Shown here piece by piece: positions 18,059 to 26,156 of a stretch of DNA of 64,000 bases (position 1 is its first letter; every line of letters begins with the position of its first letter). This stretch comes from Phaeobacter sp. G2 (GTDB taxonomy: Bacteria > Pseudomonadota > Alphaproteobacteria > Rhodobacterales > Rhodobacteraceae): NCBI GenBank assembly GCA_025163595.1, contig CP104102.1, positions 91,870 to 155,869 of the forward strand, read 5' to 3'. A model generated the notes under the pieces. The model was given only the letters and a program-made list of their open reading frames with translations. It was not told the DNA's origin and searched no databases. Made by a program: the position numbers and the translations under genes.

Positions 18059-18586
18059 ATGACGGCACAGGACCTGACCATGACCTCACTGACCGAGGAC
18101 TTCCGAACGAGTTTACGGTTGTGTGCGGCCAGCATTTCTCTGGTGACCGCGTGTGACGAAACAGGCGGCTGGCACGGCATGGCTGTTACCAGTTCGGGAT
18201 CGCTCTCGATGGAACCCCCGTCGATGATGGTGGCTATTAATCACACGGCCTCGATCCATCCGGTTATCCTGCGCACCGGACGGTTCGCCCTTAACCTGAT
18301 GGGAGAAGACCGCCTTGACCTGTTAGAGCGGTTCTCCCGCAGCGACATGCGCGACCAGCGGTTCGTACCGGGTGAATGGACCGATGTGGTCGGGGGCGTG
18401 CCTGCACTGAAGGACGCCCTGTCAACGCATATTTGCAGTGTGGTCGAACGCCATGATTTTGGCACCCACACAGTTTTCTTTGGTGCGGTCGAGGATGTCA
18501 TCCTGCCCCGCACGGATCAGGCCACGGCGCCAATTCTGTGGCTGAACGGCGCGCGCGCTTCTGTTGCGACGCCACTCACCGACTGA
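18059..18586 (+). CDS. Flavin reductase-like (FMN-binding split barrel) protein 1
   Basis: The 175-residue protein belongs to the flavin reductase-like split-barrel family that includes HpaC and other small components of two-component monooxygenases. Visible landmarks are SLVTACDETGGWHGMAVTSSGSLSMEPP (about 28-55), MMVAINHTASIHPVI, FALNLMGEDRLDLLERFS, and the C-terminal ILWLNGARA. It would reduce FMN with NAD(P)H and pass FMNH2 to the luciferase-like monooxygenase encoded 66 bases downstream. It is the first gene of the operon that continues through ribB and the CoA-transferase. A second, divergent copy is at 22577-23122. Confidence 0.87.
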   Translation: MTAQDLTMTSLTEDFRTSLRLCAASISLVTACDETGGWHGMAVTSSGSLSMEPPSMMVAINHTASIHPVILRTGRFALNLMGEDRLDLLERFSRSDMRDQRFVPGEWTDVVGGVPALKDALSTHICSVVERHDFGTHTVFFGAVEDVILPRTDQATAPILWLNGARASVATPLTD

Positions 18587-18652
18587 CTTGGGCAGGTGCC
18601 TGAGCAGAAACCAACGCCCGTATGGGCACTTAACGAACCTTGGGAGGATTCA

Positions 18653-19741
18653 ATGGATCTCGGACTTTTCCACATGCCCCTGCACCCGGCTGACCGGCCG
18701 CTTGTTGATGTGTTGGCAGAGAACACGGAAAAAATCATTTACGCTGACCAGCTAGGTTTCAAGGAAACCTGGATCGGCGAACATTATTCGGCCTCGACCG
18801 AGCCAATCACCGCGCCGATGATGTTCCTGGCGTCGCTGATCCCCCAGACCAAGCAAATCCGCTTTGGTACGGGTGTGATTTGTCTGCCAAACCACCACCC
18901 GGCGCAGGTTGCCGGTCAGGCGGCGCAGTTTGATCACATGACTGAGGGCCGTTTCAACATGGGTATCGGGCCGGGCGGTCTGGCCTCTGATATGGAACTG
19001 TTCGACGTTCTGGACGGCACTGAACGCGCCGAAAAGTTCGCTGAATCTATCGGTATGATCAAGCAGATCTGGTCGCAGGACCCGCCCTATGACATCAAGG
19101 GCAAACACTGGAATATCAAGATCACCGACAATATCATTCCCAAACTCGGCGTGGGCTATATGTCCAAGCCCTTTACCAAACCGCATCCCCCGATCTCGCT
19201 GTCGTCGATGTCGCCGGATGGTAATTCGGTCGCCCATGCGGTGAAACAGGGCTGGCGCCCGATCTCGGCCAACTTTGCGCCCGAAAGCACCATCATCAAC
19301 CACTGGCACAAGTATGTCGAAGGTTGCGAAGCTATCGGCAAGAAGGCCGACGGCAAAGACTGGTCGGTTGTTCGCAACATCCTGATCGCCGAAAGCGACG
19401 CCCAGGCAGAAGACTGGCTGCTGGATCCCAAAGGGTCGGATTTCTACTACTTCGACTACCTGTGGGAAGTGCTGAAAGTCGCTGACTATACCGCGGTTAT
19501 CAAGCCGAATCCGGAAATGTCAGATGACGAGGTCACGGTCGAATCGATCGTTAAGTCCTCGGTGATCTATGGCTCGCCCAAGACCGTGATTGATAAGATC
19601 ATGAGCCTGCGTGAGCGTTCGGGTCCGTTCGGCACTTTGCTGAAGGCGGCGATGGACGGTTCTGGCCATAACCGCGAACGCGAGCGGCTGACGATGCGTC
19701 GTCTGGCTGAAGACGTTCTGCCGGTCATTAACGCAGGCTGA
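18653..19741 (+). CDS. Luciferase-like (LLM class) flavin-dependent monooxygenase
   Basis: The start at 18653 follows TGGGAGGATTCA. The 362-residue protein shows the bacterial luciferase-like TIM-barrel pattern: MDLGLFHMPLHPADRP at the N-terminus, TWIGEHYSASTEPITAP near 40, IRFGTGVICLPNHHPAQVAGQAA near 70, and RFNMGIGPGG near 103. The family uses reduced FMN (or FADH2) from a separate reductase to insert oxygen. Its closest well-known types include limonene monooxygenase-like and type II Baeyer-Villiger enzymes such as the diketocamphane monooxygenases. With an alcohol dehydrogenase and a dicarboxylate beta-oxidation module nearby, attack on a cyclic ketone is a reasonable but unproven role. 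Flavin reductase and ribB genes flank it. Confidence 0.9.
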   Translation: MDLGLFHMPLHPADRPLVDVLAENTEKIIYADQLGFKETWIGEHYSASTEPITAPMMFLASLIPQTKQIRFGTGVICLPNHHPAQVAGQAAQFDHMTEGRFNMGIGPGGLASDMELFDVLDGTERAEKFAESIGMIKQIWSQDPPYDIKGKHWNIKITDNIIPKLGVGYMSKPFTKPHPPISLSSMSPDGNSVAHAVKQGWRPISANFAPESTIINHWHKYVEGCEAIGKKADGKDWSVVRNILIAESDAQAEDWLLDPKGSDFYYFDYLWEVLKVADYTAVIKPNPEMSDDEVTVESIVKSSVIYGSPKTVIDKIMSLRERSGPFGTLLKAAMDGSGHNRERERLTMRRLAEDVLPVINAG

Positions 19742-19746
19742 GCGGG

Positions 19747-20439
19747 ATGTTGTTTCTGCGAGAACTGGAAATTAAAGGGGACAGCGTTGCTGTCCCCTCG
19801 ATATCCACCGACGCGCCGTCCGCTGCGGCTTTGCGCCGGGTCGCCCTGGCGATTGACATCATCGCCTCTGGCGGGATGGTTATCGCTGTCGATGATGACA
19901 TGCGCGAAAACGAAGGCGACCTGATCGCTTCGGCCGCAACGATTACGCCGGATATGGTGGCCTTTATGGTTAATCATTCCACCGGTATCCTGTGCGCAGC
20001 AATGAGCGGCGCAAAGGCGGATGCCTTGGATCTGCCGCCAATGGTGGCGCGCAACGACGATCCTCAGGCGACGGCCTTTACCGTCACATGCGATGCGAAT
20101 GGCTGTAGTACGGGCGTTTCTGCAAACGACCGCGCCCTGACATTCCAAGTGTTGTCTGCCAACACACCGGACCCGTCCGCGATCAGACGGCCCGGCCATG
20201 TGTTCCCCCTGCGTGCCCGCGAGGGTGGTGTTCTGGTGCGGGATGGCCACACCGAGGCGACCTATGACTTGGTGCGTCTAGCCGGGCATGAGCCTGTGGG
20301 TGTGTTGTGCGAGCTGGTGAACCCCGATGGCTCGATGATGTGTGGTCAGCGGCTTGACGATTTTGCCGCGCAGCATGGCCTGTTGAAAATCACCATCGCC
20401 GATCTGATGGACTGGCGCCGCGCGCATAACGACCTGTAA
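19747..20439 (+). CDS. ribB: 3,4-dihydroxy-2-butanone-4-phosphate synthase (RibB)
   Basis: The 230-residue protein has the whole RibB domain. VIAVDDDMRENEGDLIASAA carries the acidic metal-binding motif (about residues 45-64), NHSTGILCAAMS follows near 77, FTVTCDANGCSTGVSANDRA near 114, and RPGHVFPLRAREGGVLVRDGHTEA near 148-171. It makes the four-carbon precursor of riboflavin from ribulose 5-phosphate. There is no GTP cyclohydrolase II domain. The first 30 residues are not typical, and a 9-bp hairpin (19777-19797) lies inside them, so the true start could be further in. It begins 5 bases after the monooxygenase stop, which strongly suggests flavin supply for that enzyme. Confidence 0.9.
   Translation: MLFLRELEIKGDSVAVPSISTDAPSAAALRRVALAIDIIASGGMVIAVDDDMRENEGDLIASAATITPDMVAFMVNHSTGILCAAMSGAKADALDLPPMVARNDDPQATAFTVTCDANGCSTGVSANDRALTFQVLSANTPDPSAIRRPGHVFPLRAREGGVLVRDGHTEATYDLVRLAGHEPVGVLCELVNPDGSMMCGQRLDDFAAQHGLLKITIADLMDWRRAHNDL
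19777..19797 (+). repeat. 9-bp hairpin at the 5' end of ribB
   Basis: GGGGACAGC (19777-19785) and GCTGTCCCC (19789-19797) form a perfect stem with a 3-base loop, 36 bases after the monooxygenase stop. It may be an intra-operon attenuator or 3'-end protecting structure, especially if ribB starts downstream of it. Confidence 0.5.
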
Positions 20440-20470
20440 GGCCCGGCCCCCGGAGGATCGGGGCCGGGCC
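20440..20470 (+). repeat. 11-bp GC-only hairpin between ribB and the CoA-transferase gene
   Basis: GGCCCGGCCCC (20440-20450) pairs perfectly with 20460-20470 around a 9-base loop, immediately after the ribB stop. No U-tract follows, so partial attenuation or mRNA stabilisation is more likely than full termination. Confidence 0.6.
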
Positions 20471-20493
20471 CGCGCTAAACTGAGGAGAAGCAA

Positions 20494-21678
20494 GTGAGCA
20501 AAAGCGTGAACGGGTCTTTGACCGGGACATTAGTTCTGGATGCCTCGCGTGTGTTGGCGGGTCCGTTTGCCGGACAATTGCTGGGCGATCATGGCGCAGA
20601 AGTCATCAAGGTCGAGGCCTTCGCCGGCGACGATACGCGTGGGTACGGCCCACCATTTGTCGATGGCACTGCGCCCTATTTTCTGGGTTTGAATCGCAAT
20701 AAGAAAGATCTGGCACTGGATCTATCCAAGCCAGAGGGCATTGACCTGCTGTTCGAGATGCTGGAACAGGCCGATGTTTTTATCGAAAACTTCAAGGCCA
20801 GCACTTGGGCGAAATGGGGTGTCTCGGATCTGTCGGAAATCACTCGGCGGTTTCCGCATCTGGTGCATTGCCGTGTGTCGGGGTTCGGGGAAACCGGACA
20901 ACTGGGTGGTTTGCCCGGCTATGACGCTGCGGTGCAGGCGATTTCGGGGCTGATGGCGGTGAACGGGCCGCCCGATATTGATGCCTGTCGGATCGGTATT
21001 CCCATCGTTGACAGCTGCACCGGCATGTATGGCTGCATGGGTATTCTGATGGCGCTGCTGGAACGCAACAGGTCCGGTTTGGGCCAGATGGTCGAGGTGA
21101 CATTGTACGATACCGCGATTGCAATGTTGCACCCTCATGCCTCGAACGTTCTGAATGGCGGGCGGGCCTTGCGGACCGGCAACGGTCATCCGAATATCGT
21201 CCCCTATGACCTGTTTCCGACCAGCACCGTGCCGCTGTTTCTGGCCGTGGGAAATGACCGGCAATTCCGTACGCTATGCGCCGAGCTGGGTGTGCCCGAG
21301 CTGGGCACCGACGTGCTGTACCGCACAAACCGCGACCGGGTGACGAACCGCGACAGTCTGCGGGCCACACTGAGTCCGCTGCTGGAACAACGGGACGGTA
21401 TGGCCCTGTTCACGCATCTGATGGATCTGGGGGTACCCTGCGCGCCGGTTCTGACCGTCGAAGAGGTGCTCGAACTTGATCATACGCGGACCAGAGAGAT
21501 GGTACAGGAAGTCGATGGCTATCGCGGGCCCGGTATCGCCGTGAAACTGGACCGGACGCCAGGTTCTGTGCGTCTTCCGCCGCCAATTATCGGGGCACAT
21601 AGTCGGGACGTACTGACGCGGTTTGGTTTTGACGGCGAGAGGGTGTCACTCCTTTTTTCCCGGAATGTCGTCACATAG
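20494..21678 (+). CDS. CaiB/BaiF-family (class III) CoA-transferase, cluster A
   Basis: The gene starts with GTG at 20494 after TGAGGAGAAGCAA. The 394-residue protein has the class III pattern: LDASRVLAGPFAGQLLGDHGAEVIKVE at the N-terminus, DDTRGYGPPF, the FLGLNRNKKDLALDL strand, GYDAAVQAISGLM near 145, and the catalytic Asp in PIVDSCTGMYGCMG near 171. Such enzymes move CoA from a donor (often succinyl-CoA) to a carboxylic acid. It could activate the dicarboxylic acid made by the aldehyde dehydrogenase. It closely resembles the cluster C enzyme at 53560, including NGHPNIVPYD and the MLHPHASN/IMHPQAAN region. Confidence 0.9.
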   Translation: MSKSVNGSLTGTLVLDASRVLAGPFAGQLLGDHGAEVIKVEAFAGDDTRGYGPPFVDGTAPYFLGLNRNKKDLALDLSKPEGIDLLFEMLEQADVFIENFKASTWAKWGVSDLSEITRRFPHLVHCRVSGFGETGQLGGLPGYDAAVQAISGLMAVNGPPDIDACRIGIPIVDSCTGMYGCMGILMALLERNRSGLGQMVEVTLYDTAIAMLHPHASNVLNGGRALRTGNGHPNIVPYDLFPTSTVPLFLAVGNDRQFRTLCAELGVPELGTDVLYRTNRDRVTNRDSLRATLSPLLEQRDGMALFTHLMDLGVPCAPVLTVEEVLELDHTRTREMVQEVDGYRGPGIAVKLDRTPGSVRLPPPIIGAHSRDVLTRFGFDGERVSLLFSRNVVT

Positions 21679-21699
21679 TTACAAATATGCGAGGCGGGG

Positions 21700-22380
21700 A
21701 TGATATCCATCAATAAGCACGCTGCTATGGCCACCGTGACATTCGCCCCTGTGCAAGGCCATGTATCGCTGAGCGGCGAACAGATGCAGCATCTCACAAG
21801 GGTCGCTTTGGATTTCCATGACGACTTCTCCACCACATCCGTCGTACTCAGAACATCCCACATGACCAGCTGTGAAGCTGACGAGGCGGTATGTTACTCG
21901 GTTGACGCACAATCGTCCGAGGCGAAACTCATTTCAATGCATTACGAGCACATGTGCAGCGCATGGCGGGCTATGCCTCAAGTGACGATTGCCGCCATTG
22001 AGGGGGGTGTTGTCGGGGCCGCGGCCGCGTTGACTTTGTCTTGCGACTGGCGAGTAATGGCAGAAAGTGCCTACTTGCAAATGTCCGGGAAAATCGGGGA
22101 AGTGCTGTTCGACGCATCAGTTGTTTCGGACTTAGTCAGTATGGTTGGCCACGCGAAAACTCTGCAATATTTGATTCTTGGTGATCGTGTGGCTCCCGAA
22201 TGCGCTTTGAAGGCTAGTCTGGTTGAATGGATTGCCCCAGACGGCCTTGCCGCAGCCATGGCTGCGGATCTCGCACAGAGAGTGGCTGCACGGCCCGTGG
22301 ATGAAGTGCTAAGGCAAAAGCGGGCAGTGTCGAGCTGCAAAGAGGCTTTGTTCCAAGCTGCGGGCCTGACGGCCTATTGA
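21700..22380 (+). CDS. Divergent crotonase (enoyl-CoA hydratase/isomerase) family protein
   Basis: The 226-residue protein is a shortened, divergent crotonase. VTIAAIEGGVVGAAAALTLSCDWRVMAESAYLQMS (about residues 89-123) matches the family core, but the usual GGG of the oxyanion loop reads GVVGAAA. The second catalytic acidic position, normally PE, falls in KIGEVLFDAS and is not clearly kept. The N-terminal third is poorly conserved. It may act on an unusual acyl-CoA such as a ring-derived ketoacyl-CoA, or be an isomerase; I cannot tell which. It lies 21 bases after the CoA-transferase and is probably the last gene of that operon. Confidence 0.7.
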   Translation: MISINKHAAMATVTFAPVQGHVSLSGEQMQHLTRVALDFHDDFSTTSVVLRTSHMTSCEADEAVCYSVDAQSSEAKLISMHYEHMCSAWRAMPQVTIAAIEGGVVGAAAALTLSCDWRVMAESAYLQMSGKIGEVLFDASVVSDLVSMVGHAKTLQYLILGDRVAPECALKASLVEWIAPDGLAAAMAADLAQRVAARPVDEVLRQKRAVSSCKEALFQAAGLTAY

Positions 22381-22436
22381 GTTGTCCGGCACCTTAGAGC
22401 GGTCGGACCATACGGCGGCAAATAAGGATGCAAGGC

Positions 22437-22464
22437 AACAAGTGTCTCAGATGAGACACTTGTT
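22437..22464. promoter_or_regulatory. Perfect 28-bp palindrome, probable regulator-binding site
   Basis: AACAAGTGTCTCA (22437-22449) and TGAGACACTTGTT (22452-22464) are perfect inverted repeats separated by GA, in the gap upstream of the second flavin reductase and the AcoR-like regulator gene. The size, symmetry and position suit an upstream activator site for a dimeric Fis-type HTH protein such as the product of 23169-25043. Confidence 0.7.
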
Positions 22465-22576
22465 ATGATAAGATGTGTCCGACTGGAGCGTGTGTTCAAT
22501 AGCTACAACGCGGTAACATGTGGCTATAATTGGACGGAGGGCACTGCGATCTTACAGGCGCACGGGAGGATATGAT

Positions 22577-23122
22577 ATGAATAAGCACCCCGATTTCGAT
22601 CGAGAAGGTGAATGCGATTTCTCAAAGAACCTGAGACAAGCGCTCAGGGGGACGGTGGTCAATGTTGCGCTTCTGACAACGCGCGATCATTCTGGAGGCT
22701 TTCACGGCCTCGCTGTTACGACCGCTGTTCCGTTCTCCACTCATCGCCCCGCGATAATCGTTGCAGTCAACAACCGTGCCTCGGCCTTTCCGGCGATCCG
22801 GGACAGTGGTTACTTTTGCCTGAACCAGATCACCACAAACGACATCGACCTATTGGATCGATTTTGCCGAAGCGACAAGCGTGCCTCTCGCTTCACCTCC
22901 GACAGATGGGTGGAGGGGATGCATGGGCTACCATATCTGGCAGGGGCTACGACATGTTTCTTTTGCGATGTTCAACAAGCGTATGCACATGACGATCAGA
23001 TGGTTTTTATTGGGAAAATCGACGGTGTCCGTTTGGGTCATAGATGCCCAGAGACTCCGGAGGACCCCCTTATCTGGCTTAACGGAGGAGCAGCAAAGCT
23101 GGCCAGACGGGAAATAGCCTAG
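22577..23122 (+). CDS. Flavin reductase-like (FMN-binding split barrel) protein 2
   Basis: The start at 22577 follows GGGAGGATATGAT. The 181-residue protein shares the frame of the first flavin reductase: VALLTTRDHSGGFHGLAVTTAVPFSTHRP, IIVAVNNRASAFPAI, FCLNQITTNDIDLLDRFCRSDKRASRF, and the C-terminal LIWLNGGAA. The two are clearly paralogous but well diverged, so they may differ in pyridine nucleotide or flavin preference, or serve different oxygenases. It lies between the palindrome at 22437 and the AcoR-like regulator, 46 bases upstream of the latter, and probably shares its transcript. Confidence 0.85.
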   Translation: MNKHPDFDREGECDFSKNLRQALRGTVVNVALLTTRDHSGGFHGLAVTTAVPFSTHRPAIIVAVNNRASAFPAIRDSGYFCLNQITTNDIDLLDRFCRSDKRASRFTSDRWVEGMHGLPYLAGATTCFFCDVQQAYAHDDQMVFIGKIDGVRLGHRCPETPEDPLIWLNGGAAKLARREIA

Positions 23123-23168
23123 CGCTGTAAAATCGGCGCTTGATAGAAGTTGTCTTGGGAGGGGCATA

Positions 23169-25043
23169 ATGTCAGACACAAGGGCGGGAACCGCCACAGA
23201 ATTGAATGATCCGTTGGCAATAGAAATCGCCAATATTCGCAAATCTCGCGGGCTGAATGGCGCACTTGACCTGCCAGATCTCGTGTCCGAGTCTTGGAAA
23301 AGATGTCTTTCAGACTATAATCTTCTTCCCGACAGTATTCCGCGTGCTGAGGTCCTGTCACATTCTGAATTGCGCCCGATCCTGGAGGAGCGCGAAGATT
23401 TTCTACGTATCGCTGAACCCGAAATCGAGCGCCTGTTCCAACGGCTCGTCGATAGTGAGTATCTGGTGTCACTCGCGTCCTCTCAAGGGGCAATGCTACT
23501 GTTCCGCTGCGATTATCAATACTTGGGCGAGTTGGCGGGATCAGGTGTTATTCCAGGTTCGATTTGGACTGAGGACAGGCAGGGAACCAATGGTATCGGA
23601 ACCTGCTTGAGGGTGGGGAAATCAGTCTCTGTCGTCGGAACCGAGCATTATGGTGCCGCAACTCAAGACCTGACCTGCCTCACGGCGCCGGTTTTTGGGC
23701 GGAAGGGAGCTTTAGAATGCGTTATTAACGTAACGACGGCTCGTAGCACAGACATACGGATGAACCGTGTCGTACAAAGCATCGTCGAACGTGCGGCCCG
23801 CCGAATTGAAAACGGGCACTTTGGTCGACTTCACCGTCGTAACCTGATGCTGCGCATTCTGGACAATGCAGAAAATTCCGACATGGCCGAAGAGGGCCAG
23901 ATCGCGATTAGCGAAAGTGGGTTGATCTTAGAGGGGACATCCCAAGTTGCACGGTTGCTGAAACAGCCGGTAGATGAGTTGATTGGCACTTCGGCGACTG
24001 AGCTTTTTGAATTGGATACCGATATATCCGAGATCCGTCCAGGTACGCCCATCATGCTCCAGCATGGAGGAAAGCCACTTAGGGCGATGCTGAGCGTGCC
24101 CGAAACACGCAGGCAGTCGGCTGCCCTCCAGACTGGCAGTGCGCGGATGTCTCCAGCAACTCCTTGGGCCCTAAAGACGGTTGATCTGGTTAAAGAGGAC
24201 TTGCGTATCAACCCGGTGCTAAGCCAGGCAATGGATCGCGCGCAACGTCTCTTGTCTTCGGGGTTACCTGTCGTCGTAACGGGCGAAACGGGTGCAGGCA
24301 AAACTAGTTTTGCCAAGGCGGTTGCGCGGCATTGTTTTGGTGAAGATACGAAAATTGTCTTTGTTGATTGTGCCGCACTCGAAGCGCGTAGCAATTTGTC
24401 ATCCTTGTTCGAAAACCGTCTTCAAGGTCAACGATCCTGTCTTATCATTGATCGGATCGACGAAATGAGCGAAGCACATCAATCAGTGTTACTGGGCCTG
24501 CTGGAAAGTGACAGGCAGGCGGCTGTGAACGGGATCGGCATGATTGTGATTTCCACCCAGGAGCTCAGCGAACTGGTAAAAGAGAACCGCCTGCGGCCCG
24601 ATCTTCTGCACCGATTGAAGGGCGGGCAAATTGCGCTTCCCCCATTGCGCAACGCACCGGATATAGAGCTGACCGTCCGCGATCTGTTTCGGATCGAGCG
24701 TGAGCTGCAAGAAAAGCCAGATTTGGAACTGGACGACGATGTGCGCTTGGTGTTGCAGCATTACCATTGGCCCGGCAACCTGCGGGAACTGCGCAATTCG
24801 CTGCGTCACGCGATTGCCTTATCCGATGGAAAACTGGTCCGTCTGGACCAACTGCCACAGGATATAGTTGAGGAAATCGCACGTAAAGACCTGACCGCGC
24901 GGTCCCAGTCCGAAGCATCAAAAATCGAGGCAGCCCTGCGCTATAACGGCGGCAACGTTTCCCTGACGGCGCGGTATCTGGGCATGTCGCGCGCGACGCT
25001 TTACCGGAAAATCCAAATCCAGAAGGCGCGCGAGGAAACCTGA
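23169..25043 (+). CDS. AcoR-like transcriptional regulator with degenerate AAA+ domain
   Basis: The 624-residue protein starts after GGGAGGGGC. The N-terminal part (about 30-220) has the AcoR sensor pattern, including RCDYQYLGELAGSGVIPGSIW and TNGIGTCL of its GAF domain. A PAS-like stretch is around 240-290. The AAA+ part begins near 350 with Walker A GETGAGKTSFAKA. The segment between VFVDCAALE and CLIIDRIDEM is about 20 residues shorter than in sigma-54 activators and has no GAFTGA motif. The Walker B Glu is Arg (IIDRID). The arginine-finger region RPDLLHRL, WPGNLRELRN, and a C-terminal Fis-type HTH (NVSLTARYLGMSRATLYRKI) remain. It probably controls cluster A, but not by normal sigma-54 activation. 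Confidence 0.85.
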   Translation: MSDTRAGTATELNDPLAIEIANIRKSRGLNGALDLPDLVSESWKRCLSDYNLLPDSIPRAEVLSHSELRPILEEREDFLRIAEPEIERLFQRLVDSEYLVSLASSQGAMLLFRCDYQYLGELAGSGVIPGSIWTEDRQGTNGIGTCLRVGKSVSVVGTEHYGAATQDLTCLTAPVFGRKGALECVINVTTARSTDIRMNRVVQSIVERAARRIENGHFGRLHRRNLMLRILDNAENSDMAEEGQIAISESGLILEGTSQVARLLKQPVDELIGTSATELFELDTDISEIRPGTPIMLQHGGKPLRAMLSVPETRRQSAALQTGSARMSPATPWALKTVDLVKEDLRINPVLSQAMDRAQRLLSSGLPVVVTGETGAGKTSFAKAVARHCFGEDTKIVFVDCAALEARSNLSSLFENRLQGQRSCLIIDRIDEMSEAHQSVLLGLLESDRQAAVNGIGMIVISTQELSELVKENRLRPDLLHRLKGGQIALPPLRNAPDIELTVRDLFRIERELQEKPDLELDDDVRLVLQHYHWPGNLRELRNSLRHAIALSDGKLVRLDQLPQDIVEEIARKDLTARSQSEASKIEAALRYNGGNVSLTARYLGMSRATLYRKIQIQKAREET

Positions 25044-25049
25044 AGGTCA

Positions 25050-25073
25050 GGCCCGGGAACAGTGTCCCGGGCC
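25050..25073. terminator. Bidirectional hairpin between convergent regulator and SDR genes
   Basis: GGCCCGGGA (25050-25058) pairs with TCCCGGGCC (25065-25073) around a 6-base loop. No clear U-tract is seen on either side, but the position between two convergent stop codons fits termination. Confidence 0.65.
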
Positions 25074-25090
25074 GACCAGGGGCCTGATGA

Positions 25091-25885
25091 TCAGCCCAGA
25101 GAAAACCCGCCATCCACGGCCAGCGCCTGGCCGGTGACATGGGGTGCGCAGGCCAGATACACGACCATCTGGCCCATGTCCTCGGGTGTTTGCGCCACGC
25201 CCTGCGGCAGGAAAATCTGCTGGTGACGTTTCCATGATTCCTCTTCGGTTTCGCCGGGTTCTGCCCATTTGCCGGATAGGCCGGTTTCGCCGCGCCACAT
25301 GCCAGTGCCGACGATGCCGGGGCACAGGGCGTTCACAGTGATGCCTTCCTGGGCCACTTCCTTGGCCACGGCGTTGCTAAAGCCGATGACACCGAATTTC
25401 GTGGCACTGTAATGCGACAGGGCGGGGAAACCGACCTTGCCAGCGATCGAGGCGGTGTTAATGATCCGGCCGTATTTCTGTTTGCGCATCAGGGCCACTT
25501 CGGCCTGGGTGCACAGGAAAACGCCGCGCAAGTTGATGTTAATGCAATCGTCCCACTGATCGACGGTCAGTTCTTCGATTCCGCCCAAGCTGACGACGCC
25601 CGCATTGTTCATTGCGATGTCCAGCCGACCGAATTGCTTTTCCACGGCGTCAACCATTGCCGTAACACTGTCCGGTTTGCGGACGTCAACTTGCAACGCG
25701 GCAGTGCGACGCCCCAGTTTCGACACCGCATCAGCGCCTGCTTCTGCCAGCTCTTTCGTGTAATCGGCGATCACGACATCAGCACCGGCCTCGGCCAGGC
25801 TGGTGGCAATGCCCAGCCCGATACCCCGTCCGCCACCAGTTACCATGGCGATGCGGCCTTCTAGTGAAAATTGAGAATTTGTCAT
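25091..25885 (-). CDS. Short-chain dehydrogenase/reductase (SDR), cluster A
   Basis: The 264-residue classical SDR has the cofactor motif TGGGRGIGLGIA (about 16-27), the NNAGV motif near 92, and the catalytic Ser, Tyr and Lys in NTASIAGKVGFPALSHYSATK (about 142-162). ADYTKE after the second strand, with an acidic residue, suggests NAD(H) preference. The family oxidises secondary alcohols or 3-hydroxyacyl-CoA. It could oxidise a cyclic alcohol in the cluster A pathway alongside the zinc-type enzyme at 11853. It is transcribed toward the regulator and away from the riboflavin kinase gene. Confidence 0.9.
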   Translation of the reverse strand: MTNSQFSLEGRIAMVTGGGRGIGLGIATSLAEAGADVVIADYTKELAEAGADAVSKLGRRTAALQVDVRKPDSVTAMVDAVEKQFGRLDIAMNNAGVVSLGGIEELTVDQWDDCININLRGVFLCTQAEVALMRKQKYGRIINTASIAGKVGFPALSHYSATKFGVIGFSNAVAKEVAQEGITVNALCPGIVGTGMWRGETGLSGKWAEPGETEEESWKRHQQIFLPQGVAQTPEDMGQMVVYLACAPHVTGQALAVDGGFSLG

Positions 25886-26156
25886 TTTGTCCTCCCTGAC
25901 TGTGTTCAGGGCCCAGAAAAGGGCTCTTCAGCTTATGCTGATCATGAATGCCTCTTGTGGGACAATTGGCTCAATCGCTTCACTGGACAGGGCACCCCCT
26001 GTCACATCAAAGACAGGCTGAGATTTCCCTTTGATTGGGTGCCGTCTCAAAAGGCACAATTGTGCGGGCAGGTCACGCCGATTAGACTCTCAGAGCTATA
26101 CAGTGTGGGCATTCGGCACTCGTGCCATTCCGTAAAATCCGACGTGGTAGACAGAC

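Noticed and set aside
22484..22498. TGGAGCGTGTGTTCA as a sigma-54 promoter
   Set aside because: The -12 GC is missing (CA instead), and the linked regulator lacks GAFTGA.
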